Source: Vreelandella aquamarina
GTDB taxonomy: Bacteria; Pseudomonadota; Gammaproteobacteria; Pseudomonadales; Halomonadaceae
Direction of reading: 5' to 3'
NCBI RefSeq assembly: GCF_020075495.1
Contig: NZ_JABYQT010000007.1
Span: 1 to 64,000, forward strand
DNA: 64,000 nt
Below the pieces are notes generated by a model. It did no database searches and was not told the DNA's origin. It worked only from the letters and a program-made list of their open reading frames with translations. The translations under genes and the position numbers were made by a program. Below are positions 18,041 to 25,901 of this stretch, piece after piece (the stretch's first letter is position 1; every line of letters starts with the position of its first letter).

Positions 18041-18235
18041 GATTCCCTCTAACCGCTCTGAAATATGAGCTTAGCATGTTGTTGACCGCTGGTAATGAAA
18101 CCCGAGACAGCACCCTGTAGGACTATGACTGGTCAGATGCGTTCTGTTTGCGTAAACTCCGCCCTCCCGGACCGGACCCCGGCACTTTGTGCAGCCCGCT
18201 TGCACGAAAAATTCTCCGACTGATGAGTATCCAGC

Positions 18236-18943
18236 ATGTCCAACACTTCTTCTACCACTCCCACTGCTCTTGCTACCGTGGTCATCTACTCCGGTGGCAT
18301 GGACTCCTATACAGTGCTGCACCGCGCCCTGCGTGAAGGGCTGAACGTTCATGCCCTGTCTTTCAATTATGGGCAGCGTCATGCCCGTGAACTGGAGGTA
18401 GCGACCCAGGTTTGCCAGCAGCTGGGCGTTCCCCATCAGGTGGTCGATATTCGCGCCATCCATGGTTTGATCGACAGCTCCGCCCTGACCGATGCGACGC
18501 AAGCTATGCCCGATGGCGACTACGCCGATGATAATTTGCGCGCCACCGTGGTGCCAAACCGCAACATGATTCTGCTTTCGCTGGCAATTGCCAAGGCGGT
18601 CAACATTGGTGCAGGACGCGTGGATTATGGCGCCCATGGCGGCGACCACGTTCTTTACCCGGACTGCCGGCCTGAATTTGTCGATGCCATGAATCAGGTA
18701 GCCGGCATCGCCAACTTCGACCCCATCGTCCTGCACGCCCCGTACCTCAAGGCCACCAAGGCCGAGATTCTGCGCGATGGATTGGCCATGGGGCTTGATT
18801 ATCGCCATACCTGGACCTGCTATGAAGGCCGCGCGCTCGCCTGCGGCAAGTGTGGCAGCTGCCGCGAGCGCCTGGAGGCGTTTGCGGCCAATAATGCTAC
18901 CGACCCGCTGGCTTACGCTTCAACGGACCAGGTGAACGGCTGA
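18236..18943 (+). CDS. queC: 7-cyano-7-deazaguanine (preQ0) synthase QueC
   Basis: 235 residues. The PP-loop ATP motif SGGMDS is at 19-24, followed by FNYGQRH, the YGAHGGDH motif and the C-terminal zinc cluster [10 protein letters not shown]. QueC converts 7-carboxy-7-deazaguanine and ammonia to preQ0 with ATP, the last common step for queuosine. Usual QueC reads SGGxDS, so Met at x is a normal variant. It overlaps queE by one base and heads the queC-queE-queD operon. No recognisable preQ1 riboswitch lies upstream. Confidence 0.95.
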   Translation: MSNTSSTTPTALATVVIYSGGMDSYTVLHRALREGLNVHALSFNYGQRHARELEVATQVCQQLGVPHQVVDIRAIHGLIDSSALTDATQAMPDGDYADDNLRATVVPNRNMILLSLAIAKAVNIGAGRVDYGAHGGDHVLYPDCRPEFVDAMNQVAGIANFDPIVLHAPYLKATKAEILRDGLAMGLDYRHTWTCYEGRALACGKCGSCRERLEAFAANNATDPLAYASTDQVNG

Positions 18944-19587
18944 TGTATCACGTCAAAGAAGCGTTCTACACACTGCAAGGCGAAGGCGCTCAGGCCGGGC
19001 GAGCGAGCGTCTTCTGCCGCTTTACCGGTTGCAATCTATGGTCAGGCCGCGAGGTGGATCGCGCCTTGGCCAAGTGCACCTTCTGCGATACGGATTTCAT
19101 TGGCACTGACGGCATCAATGGCGGGCGTTTTGCAAGCGCCGCCGAACTCGCAGCGCACCTTCAGGCGCTATGGCCGACAAGCGCCAGAAACGCCACACCC
19201 TATGTGGTGTTTACCGGTGGCGAGCCGTTGCTTCAACTGGACAAGGCACTGATCGACACGCTACACGATGCCGGATTTGAAGTAGCCGTTGAAACCAACG
19301 GCACCCTGCTGCCCCCGCCTGGAATCGACTGGCTATGTGTCAGCCCCAAGGGCCGAAACACGCTCGCGATTACCCAAGGTGATGAATTGAAACTTGTCTA
19401 TCCCCAGACCGATGCACCGCCCGAGCAGTTCAGCGAGCTTGCCTTCACGCACTTCTTTCTGCAGCCCATGGATGTGGGCTTTCTGGCGCAGCAAACCGAT
19501 AATGTAGCCAGTACCACCGCATATTGCATGGCCAACCCGCAGTGGCGCCTCTCTCTTCAAACGCACAAGATCGCAGGGTTTGACTAA
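18943..19587 (+). CDS. queE: 7-carboxy-7-deazaguanine synthase QueE (radical SAM)
   Basis: 214 residues. It makes 7-carboxy-7-deazaguanine from 6-carboxytetrahydropterin using S-adenosylmethionine and Mg2+. The iron-sulphur ligands are C30, C45 and C48, i.e. a CX14CX2C arrangement rather than the usual radical-SAM CX3CX2C, the form described for Burkholderia multivorans QueE. LQGEGAQAGR and VFTGGEPLLQ (SAM-binding GGEP) are clear. It starts within the queC stop codon and overlaps the next gene by one base. Confidence 0.94.
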   Translation: MYHVKEAFYTLQGEGAQAGRASVFCRFTGCNLWSGREVDRALAKCTFCDTDFIGTDGINGGRFASAAELAAHLQALWPTSARNATPYVVFTGGEPLLQLDKALIDTLHDAGFEVAVETNGTLLPPPGIDWLCVSPKGRNTLAITQGDELKLVYPQTDAPPEQFSELAFTHFFLQPMDVGFLAQQTDNVASTTAYCMANPQWRLSLQTHKIAGFD

Positions 19588-20420
19588 TGGCCTTATTCGT
19601 AAATCAGTTGACCCATATCGATGTGACGCTCTGGTGTGCCGAACGCGGACTGGTAGGCTGCAGCTGGCAGGTAGATGCGCTTCTGGAAGGCGCCCTGGGT
19701 GAAGACGGCATGCTGTTCGATTTCGGCGAAGTCAAACCCTGGATCAAGCGCACCCTGGATGGCGGCCTGGACCACACCTTGCTGGTACCTGCCAGGGCAC
19801 CTGGCATCCACATCAGCGAGTGTGATGAAGGTGTGTGCATTCGCACGACAACCCCCTACGTGATGGAAGTACGCGGTCCTGCAGAGGCGTTCAGCCTGCT
19901 TCCCTGGGAAACCATTACCCTTGAACAGGTTGAAAGCCATCTGAGTGGCGAGCTGACCGACCAGCGCCCCGCCAACGTAGACCGGGTTACGCTCACGTTG
20001 AGCGAGGAGGCGATTGATGGCGCGGCTTACGGCTATACGCACGGATTGAAACGCCATCAAGGTAACTGCCAGCGCATCGCCCATGGCCACCGTTCACGCC
20101 TGGCGATATGGCAATCTGGCCAGCGCCAGCCAGCGCTTGAAGCGCGCTGGGCAGCCTGGCTGGATAACCGTTACCTGCTCGAACAGGCAGATATCCAAGA
20201 CCAGAAGGACGAAACGCTGACCTGCTGCTACCAGGCTGCTCAGGGCAAGTTCTCGATTCGCCTTCCCTCAAGCCGCTGCGCTGTACTTCCTGGCCCGACC
20301 ACGGTTGAAAACATCGCTATCTGGCTGGCCCGCAGCGTAGCACGGGATACCGGGCAGACGACCCGTGTGCAGGCATTTGAAGGTATCAACAAGGGGGCGT
20401 TTGCTGAATCTGCTCCATGA
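19587..20420 (+). CDS. queD: 6-carboxytetrahydropterin synthase, two-domain QueD form
   Basis: 277 residues, about twice the length of E. coli QueD. Two T-fold halves can be seen. The N-half (about 1-125) keeps DFGEVK (45-50) and LDHTLL (61-66) but has VGCSWQV where the zinc HGH should be. The C-half (about 130-277) keeps the metal and cysteine site (H152, C161, H166, H168), GPTTVEN and a terminal-region Glu (E265), but has LDNRYL where LDH is expected. Together the halves supply one complete set of residues. The preQ0 operon context supports the QueD role, though the pairing is inferred. Confidence 0.85.
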   Translation: MALFVNQLTHIDVTLWCAERGLVGCSWQVDALLEGALGEDGMLFDFGEVKPWIKRTLDGGLDHTLLVPARAPGIHISECDEGVCIRTTTPYVMEVRGPAEAFSLLPWETITLEQVESHLSGELTDQRPANVDRVTLTLSEEAIDGAAYGYTHGLKRHQGNCQRIAHGHRSRLAIWQSGQRQPALEARWAAWLDNRYLLEQADIQDQKDETLTCCYQAAQGKFSIRLPSSRCAVLPGPTTVENIAIWLARSVARDTGQTTRVQAFEGINKGAFAESAP

Positions 20421-20701
20421 ACGATTCAAACCTCATCGCCAAGCAGAGCACAGGTTGTCGCGCGGGGTGCGGCGCCTGCTGCATTGCGCCCTCCATCAGC
20501 TCCGCGATCCCCGGCATGCCAGATGGCAAACCCGCCGGGGTTCGCTGCGTGCAGCTGGACGACCACAACCTGTGCAAGCTATTCGGCACCCCGGAAAGGC
20601 CCGCCGTGTGCGGGCACTTTCAGTTCGAGCCCAGCGTGTGCGGCCAGCATCGAGACCAGGCGCTCGCCACACTGGCCTGGCTTGAGGCGGCTACCCTCTA
20701 G
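20417..20701 (+). CDS. YkgJ-like cysteine-cluster protein
   Basis: 94 residues with the CX3CGACC pattern near the N terminus (CRAGCGACC), then RCVQLDDHNLC, a VCGHF motif and a later Cys. This is the Fe-S or zinc cluster pattern of the YkgJ/UPF0153 family, whose function is unknown. It overlaps the queD stop by four bases (ATGA), so it is translated with the queuosine genes. Whether it helps queuosine synthesis is not shown. Confidence 0.85.
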   Translation: MNDSNLIAKQSTGCRAGCGACCIAPSISSAIPGMPDGKPAGVRCVQLDDHNLCKLFGTPERPAVCGHFQFEPSVCGQHRDQALATLAWLEAATL

Positions 20702-20723
20702 CGCCTCTTGCACCCTTTGCAGT

Positions 20724-23700
20724 TTACCCCTCGATATCTACCGGCTGAGCCAGACGGCGGTCCAGAAGACTCGCCCAGCGCACCAGCACCGGCGCATCGC
20801 TATGACTCACATCGCCCAGCAAATGACGAAAAGCCTCCTTGGCCTTTGGGTCGGCGGGTTCGATATGGGTAAGCCAGAACTCGAGCGCTGCCAGTTCATG
20901 GTGGCGATTGCCATGCTCGCGAGCCTGCATTATCGCCATCTCGCCCAGAGAGCGGACTTCCTCGTCTGGCCGGCCCAGCCGCTGACGCACCTTGGCAAGT
21001 AGCGTTGCCAGTTCAGGCAAAAACAGCGTTGTACGTTCTCGGGCAATGACCAGGCAGTGATCGATGTAACCCTCCGCGGTATCCAACTCACCAAGCGCCA
21101 TGCAGGCATCGATATACCATAAGGAAGGCCGCTGGTAACGGTCACGTCCCTTCAGCTCGCTCATCTGCTCGAGGCTTTCGCGCAGGCGAACTAGTCCGCC
21201 CGGGTCGCCTGCCAACGCATTTTGCCAACCCATTACCGCTTGTGCGGATATCTGCCAAAGCTGGAGGTCCGGCGTACCACTGATGGCGGCCGCACACTCG
21301 GCCTGGCGCGCTGCCAGATGCACATGCCCCACCTGGCGATACAGGGCGGCGGCAAACATGTGGGCCATAGCGAGCGTACCGGGATGCCCGATCTGCTCCG
21401 CCAGCCGCAGTGCTGCCGATACCTGGCGCTCTGCACGCTGGTAATCACCACGCAGGCACAGCGCCCAGCCCTGAAAGCAGGCGGCAGTAACCTGAGGATG
21501 ATCGGAAAACGGCAGCCACTCGATCATCATCTGGGCATTGAGCGGGTCGAGTTCATCCAGGTGGTCGTGGGCCTGCTGAATACGCCCGGCCCAGTATTCG
21601 CACTGGGCGCGAGCATAGTCGGCGAGCCTTCGATAACGCGGGTCTTCCAGACGCTCGGCGATATCGGCCAGGGTCGAGGCCAGCGCGAAAGCGTCCGCAT
21701 GGGCATAGCGCTGGCTACGCCCGACCCAAAGCCCCCATTTGACCAGAAACACCTGCTCCAGCTCTTCAGGGTCATCAAGACTATCGCGACCCGATTCGCG
21801 CAGAAGCTCCCGTGCGCGCACGAAGCTTTCGTGAGCAATAGGCGACCCATGACCTTCAAGGGCGAACGCTGCCTGACCACGCACAGTCAGTAGACTGACC
21901 TCACGCTCGATCTCGTGCTCGACGTGGCGCAGGCTGGCAAGCCCCGAATCGGCCATGCGCAGCGCCGTTCGGTTGGCGCTTACCTTGAGCGCCTCCCGCG
22001 CCGAGAGTTCGAAATAGCGCGCGCCACGGGCATAGTGGCCGCTACGTCGCAGGTGAGCGGCAAAGTCGCCCGGATGACGACTGATCCACATCGGAAAGCG
22101 CTCTTCGATCAGCGTGACTACCTGCTGGTGAAGCTTCACGCGCACATCGCGTGGGCACGACAGGTAGGCCGCTTCCTGAAGCAGTTGGTGAATGAACTGG
22201 TACTCCTGCTCACCCACCTCCTTTTGTACCGGCTCGATGATCTCTAGCTGGCGCATGTGTTCGATGGCCTGCGCCAGCCGCGGCGCATCGCAGCCACTGC
22301 ATTCCAGCAGAAAATCCAGCCGGAAACGTTTACCCAGCACCGCCGCCACGTGAGCGATAGGACGGTCGGCCTCCAACTGGTCGATCCGACTGGCCAGTAG
22401 ACCGAGCAGGCCCTTAGGCAACTCGTCGAACTGAACGCTGCGCCCTTCTCGCCGATCCATATCCAGACGCCGGCAAATCTCCTGCATGTAAAGCGGAACG
22501 CCGTCGCAACGCTCGATGATCTGGTTGCGCAGCCGAGGACTCAAGTGAATGCGATACCGCCGCGACAGCTGGGACAGCAGTCGTGAAGATTGCAGAACAT
22601 CCAGCCGCCCCAGAGTGATCTGCTGGTCCCAGTGAAGCTTGACAGGAAGACCTTCGCGGCCGTGATGACTGGCCACCAGCAGGAAGGCCGTGTTGATGGG
22701 CAAGCGTGCCTGCAGCCCGGCAAGCACCTTGCAGGAGGGTTCATCGAGCCACTGCAGGTCATCGATCATCAGCGCCAGCGTACGCTCCCGGGTCTGGTGA
22801 TCGACCAGGCGATGCAGCAACTGCACGACAAGCTCCACTGCCTCACCATTCTGGGCCAGCTGGGTGATTTCATGGACATCCCGAACGCCCAGCGCCTCTT
22901 CGAGCAGGTGCTGACGCTCCTCCTCCAGTGGCATCAATCCAAGGCTTGCCTGCAAGGCGTGCAAACTTTCAAGGGTCGGCGTTGCCTCCAGGTACCAGGC
23001 CACCAGGCTGCGGGCAATACCGTAAGGCTCGAGCACGGACAGCCGCGTGACTGGCTGCCAGCAGATGGACGCATCACGGCTCAGCTCAAGCTGGCGAAAA
23101 CCCACCATGAGCGCGGATTTCCCCATACCCGATGCGCCGCGCACCAGCACACTCTGGCGCAACCCGATGCCCGCCCGAGCCAGAGCATCGCGCAGCGTGC
23201 GCAATGAGGTTTCGCGGCCCACCAGGCTCGGTGGCAGTGCATCACGACCGCCTTCATTGTGGCCCAGCACCAACGCACGTAGACGCACACGGCCATCGCT
23301 GGCCACCAGTCGCGATACCAGGCGCGGCTGCAGGTCAAGTGCGGGGGGCATATGCTGGCTGGCTTCCTGAGAAATGACCAGCTCACTGCCTTCCGCCGCA
23401 CTCATCAGCTCGAGTGCTACCTGGGTTACCTGGCCTAGTGGGTCTGCCAGCTGGCGTTCGGCCAGATACACCACCCGCCCGCTGTTCAAACCAGCTGCCA
23501 GCTCGAAGGTAGGCGGCTCATTCTCGCCCTCCCAATGGCGTGCCGATTCTTGAGGCAGCGCCTGCTGGCAGTGCTCGTAAAGGGCTACCAGTTCTGCCAA
23601 CTGATGGGCCGGGCCATGAGTGCCGAAACAGGCAAGCCCGAGCCCGCCGGTAGCGCCGGGTAACCAGAACCCGCCCAGATGATGGCACTGCTGCTCCAGC

Positions 23701-24623
23701 CAGCGCAGCAATTCAAGCTGCAGCGCCAAGCAGTTGCGCGTGGCAGAACGCTCCTGCCACTCCCCCTTGAGACGTAGCCGAATCGCCATCACGGAGAGCT
23801 GGCGAAGCTCGATCTCGTCATCGCGCAGCGGCTTGCTGTCGGCAGCCAGCACGCGCGAAAACGCACCCTGCGGACTCATGGCGCGCGGATCGTGGGCGCC
23901 ATCGGACCAGTAGCTTGCCAGTTGCAGAAAGCTGGGTTCCGGCTGCTGACCCGACAGTGCCAACAGCTGTAGAAAAGCGTTGTACTGTTCGTGTGCCGCT
24001 GCGATCTGGTTCTGCTCGGCAAGCTGGCGCACCAGGCGCTCATGAAACGGCGCATAGCCGGAAAAGCGGCTGACCAGCCCTTCAAGCAGAGCATCAGGCG
24101 CGTCATCCAGTGTCTCCAGCGCCTGCTCGGCAAAGCGGATCACGCGCTGGCGCCACTCGTTGCGCACCTGTACCAGCCAGCGCTGATACTCGCTGCAGCT
24201 CGCCAGTTGAAGCTCTTCGACCAGATCACCCTGATAGCAGGCCAGCACGGCCTCCAGCGTGTCCAGATCCCGAGGACCTTCGAGCAGCTGCTGGAGTTCG
24301 TGGAGATCAACCTGCCAGGTAGGCGGCAACTGAAATGCAATGGTCTGGCGCGAAACGTTGAGAACCTGATCGGCCTGACTACCCAGCGAATGGCGCAGGC
24401 AGTGCAGCGCATGGCGCAGGTTGGTCCTGCCGGACGATAGCCCCTGGTCTGGCCACAGGAGTTCAGCCAGCGTCGAGCGGTTGACCGGCTGTCGGTGCAG
24501 CAGCAAATACACCAGCAGCGCCTTGACCTTGTCATAGCTGAAGTGGGTCAGCACATCATCGCCCCTGGTAAGCGAGAAATGGCCAAAGAGGGCTAGCTGA
24601 TCAGACTCACAAGCATCGCGCAT
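20724..24623 (-). CDS. Large BTAD / cyclase-like / NTPase / TPR transcriptional regulator
   Basis: 1299 residues. Domains in order: an OmpR-type winged helix (about 10-97) that should bind DNA; a bacterial transcriptional activation (BTAD) domain (about 104-240); a class III cyclase-like domain (about 270-450) with the AAGLNSGRVVY and ELMSAAEGSELVIS echoes but no visible metal-binding Asp, so probably inactive; an AAA-like NTPase with Walker A GASGMGKS (496-503) and Walker B LALMIDDLQWLD (616-627); then TPR-like helices to about 1290. The SARP/STAND plan is commoner in actinobacteria. It lies 29 bp after miaE, with AGGA nine bases before the ATG. Targets are unknown. Confidence 0.85.
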   Translation of the reverse strand: MRDACESDQLALFGHFSLTRGDDVLTHFSYDKVKALLVYLLLHRQPVNRSTLAELLWPDQGLSSGRTNLRHALHCLRHSLGSQADQVLNVSRQTIAFQLPPTWQVDLHELQQLLEGPRDLDTLEAVLACYQGDLVEELQLASCSEYQRWLVQVRNEWRQRVIRFAEQALETLDDAPDALLEGLVSRFSGYAPFHERLVRQLAEQNQIAAAHEQYNAFLQLLALSGQQPEPSFLQLASYWSDGAHDPRAMSPQGAFSRVLAADSKPLRDDEIELRQLSVMAIRLRLKGEWQERSATRNCLALQLELLRWLEQQCHHLGGFWLPGATGGLGLACFGTHGPAHQLAELVALYEHCQQALPQESARHWEGENEPPTFELAAGLNSGRVVYLAERQLADPLGQVTQVALELMSAAEGSELVISQEASQHMPPALDLQPRLVSRLVASDGRVRLRALVLGHNEGGRDALPPSLVGRETSLRTLRDALARAGIGLRQSVLVRGASGMGKSALMVGFRQLELSRDASICWQPVTRLSVLEPYGIARSLVAWYLEATPTLESLHALQASLGLMPLEEERQHLLEEALGVRDVHEITQLAQNGEAVELVVQLLHRLVDHQTRERTLALMIDDLQWLDEPSCKVLAGLQARLPINTAFLLVASHHGREGLPVKLHWDQQITLGRLDVLQSSRLLSQLSRRYRIHLSPRLRNQIIERCDGVPLYMQEICRRLDMDRREGRSVQFDELPKGLLGLLASRIDQLEADRPIAHVAAVLGKRFRLDFLLECSGCDAPRLAQAIEHMRQLEIIEPVQKEVGEQEYQFIHQLLQEAAYLSCPRDVRVKLHQQVVTLIEERFPMWISRHPGDFAAHLRRSGHYARGARYFELSAREALKVSANRTALRMADSGLASLRHVEHEIEREVSLLTVRGQAAFALEGHGSPIAHESFVRARELLRESGRDSLDDPEELEQVFLVKWGLWVGRSQRYAHADAFALASTLADIAERLEDPRYRRLADYARAQCEYWAGRIQQAHDHLDELDPLNAQMMIEWLPFSDHPQVTAACFQGWALCLRGDYQRAERQVSAALRLAEQIGHPGTLAMAHMFAAALYRQVGHVHLAARQAECAAAISGTPDLQLWQISAQAVMGWQNALAGDPGGLVRLRESLEQMSELKGRDRYQRPSLWYIDACMALGELDTAEGYIDHCLVIARERTTLFLPELATLLAKVRQRLGRPDEEVRSLGEMAIMQAREHGNRHHELAALEFWLTHIEPADPKAKEAFRHLLGDVSHSDAPVLVRWASLLDRRLAQPVDIEG

Positions 24624-24652
24624 GATACATATCCTGCCTGGGCGAGCGGCGC

Positions 24653-25309
24653 TTAAGCAGGCACACCGCTATGAAAACGAAAATCCGTATCGGGTGACGT
24701 TATCAGCTCTGCTTCGCAGGCGACAAAAAAAGCGATTCTTTCATCGATCGACTCCCTGGTCTGCTGACGGGCAAGCAGTAGATAGTCTTCGAAATGACGC
24801 CCCTCGGACTTCACCAGCGTGCGATAGAACCTGGCCAGTTCTTCATCCAGGTAGGGAATCAGCCGTGCAAAACGCTCGCAGCTGCGCGCTTCGATCAGCC
24901 CGCCGATGATCAGCACATCGACCAGGCGTTCGGGGTCGTTGCTGCGCAGATGGCGCCGCAGGCCTTCGGCATAGCGCGAGGCAGTCAGGTGACGATAGGC
25001 TACCCCACGCTTTTCCATCAGCCCCACTACCTGCTCGAAATGCAAAAGCTCCTCGCGAGCGAGCTGGGACATCTTGCTCAGCAGCAGCGGCTGGTCGACA
25101 TAGCGATATAGAAGGCTCATGGCAGTGGACGCGGCCTTCTTTTCGCACTGGGCATGATCGATCAAGAGTATTTCAGGATTATCCAACGCCCACTGGAGCC
25201 AGCTATTCGGCGTTGGACAGGCAAGAAACTCACTCAGGCTCTCTGGCAGCAGGTCATCTGCTCTGAGTTCGTGTCCTGCCGTTTTCAGTTCAGCTAATGG
25301 TAGTGGCAT
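24653..25309 (-). CDS. miaE: tRNA-(ms2io6A)-hydroxylase MiaE
   Basis: 218 residues from the ATG at 25309 (a GTG immediately upstream is an alternative). The di-iron ligands are spread over helices with DHAQCEKKAA, AREELLHFEQ, EARSCERF and EGRHFEDY, matching the ferritin-like MiaE pattern. MiaE hydroxylates 2-methylthio-N6-isopentenyl adenosine at tRNA position 37 using O2. It is the upstream member of an apparent operon with the large regulator, and a Fur-box-like site lies about 100 bp upstream. Confidence 0.92.
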   Translation of the reverse strand: MPLPLAELKTAGHELRADDLLPESLSEFLACPTPNSWLQWALDNPEILLIDHAQCEKKAASTAMSLLYRYVDQPLLLSKMSQLAREELLHFEQVVGLMEKRGVAYRHLTASRYAEGLRRHLRSNDPERLVDVLIIGGLIEARSCERFARLIPYLDEELARFYRTLVKSEGRHFEDYLLLARQQTRESIDERIAFFVACEAELITSPDTDFRFHSGVPA

Positions 25310-25406
25310 CACAATATTCCGAGCGCTTTTATCACAATGGTACGAATCACTAACGCCTCAGGCGCTCTTTGTCGGGGCTCTGCGATCAACCCATATGGCC
25401 GCCAAC

Positions 25407-25425
25407 GCTGATCATTATCATTTTT
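25407..25425 (-). promoter_or_regulatory. Fur-box-like element upstream of miaE
   Basis: The minus strand AAAAATGATAATGATCAGC matches the 19-bp Fur consensus GATAATGATAATCATTATC at 14 of 19 positions, including a perfect core TGATAAT. It lies roughly 100 bp before the miaE start. MiaE is a non-haem di-iron enzyme, so iron control would make sense, but the site is only a sequence match. Confidence 0.35.
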
Positions 25426-25758
25426 TATCATGCCCAACGCTAATCTGATATAGATAGCTCGAATGGCTTGCGTCGCGACGTCAAGCGGCACATACGTGGT
25501 AGTTCGAGCAGTCAGCCCTGATGCCATGGTAACGCGGAGTTACGCCAATCACATCCCATCGGCCGGTTCCCTGTCGGCTTGCCCTGACGTTTATACCAAA
25601 AAATAGTTAGCTTGATAGCCATGTCGGTCAAAAATCTGCTGAATGACTTAGTATCCTTGGTCCAGATGCTTGCCTCTAAACTCGCAGCGCCTGCCCCCGC
25701 AAAAGCGCTTGATAGAAGAGTTAGCAGAAAGTACAACAGGCCCGCCGGTGCCTTCTTC

Positions 25759-25787
25759 TTAACATTGTCGACAGTTTCCCGTAGAAT
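25759..25787 (+). promoter_or_regulatory. acnB promoter (-35 TTAACA, -10 TAGAAT)
   Basis: TTAACA (25759-25764) and TAGAAT (25782-25787), each one mismatch from consensus, are separated by exactly 17 bp. Transcription would start near 25794, leaving about a 108-nt leader before the acnB GTG. Confidence 0.6.
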
Positions 25788-25901
25788 CCCCGCCATCCAA
25801 CCAGACGCTGTTTGTCAAGCGTATGTCATGTGTCCGAGCGCACGCTCAAACACCGTGTAATCGTGCGTTCGCCACCATAAAGCAGATGAGAGGGCCCCAA
25901 C

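Larger units (their letters stand above)
25310..25901. other. miaE-acnB divergent intergenic region, no gene supported
   Basis: 592 bp between divergent genes. It holds a Fur-box-like element (25407-25425) toward miaE and an acnB promoter at 25759-25787. Short open frames exist: a minus frame at 25512-25796 begins with a signal-peptide-like stretch, and a plus frame runs 25612-25860. Neither shows a ribosome site or family resemblance I can recognise, and the acnB promoter overlaps both. I take the rest as non-coding or a decayed gene. Confidence 0.5.

Noticed and set aside
18181..18235. Possible preQ1 riboswitch before queC
   Set aside because: There is only an 8-bp hairpin (TTTGTGCA/TGCACGAA, 18186-18208). 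The preQ1-I, -II and -III consensus elements are absent.
25512..25796. Small secreted protein on the minus strand before acnB
   Set aside because: Although the start looks like a signal peptide, it overlaps the acnB promoter, lacks a ribosome site and its tail has no family pattern.
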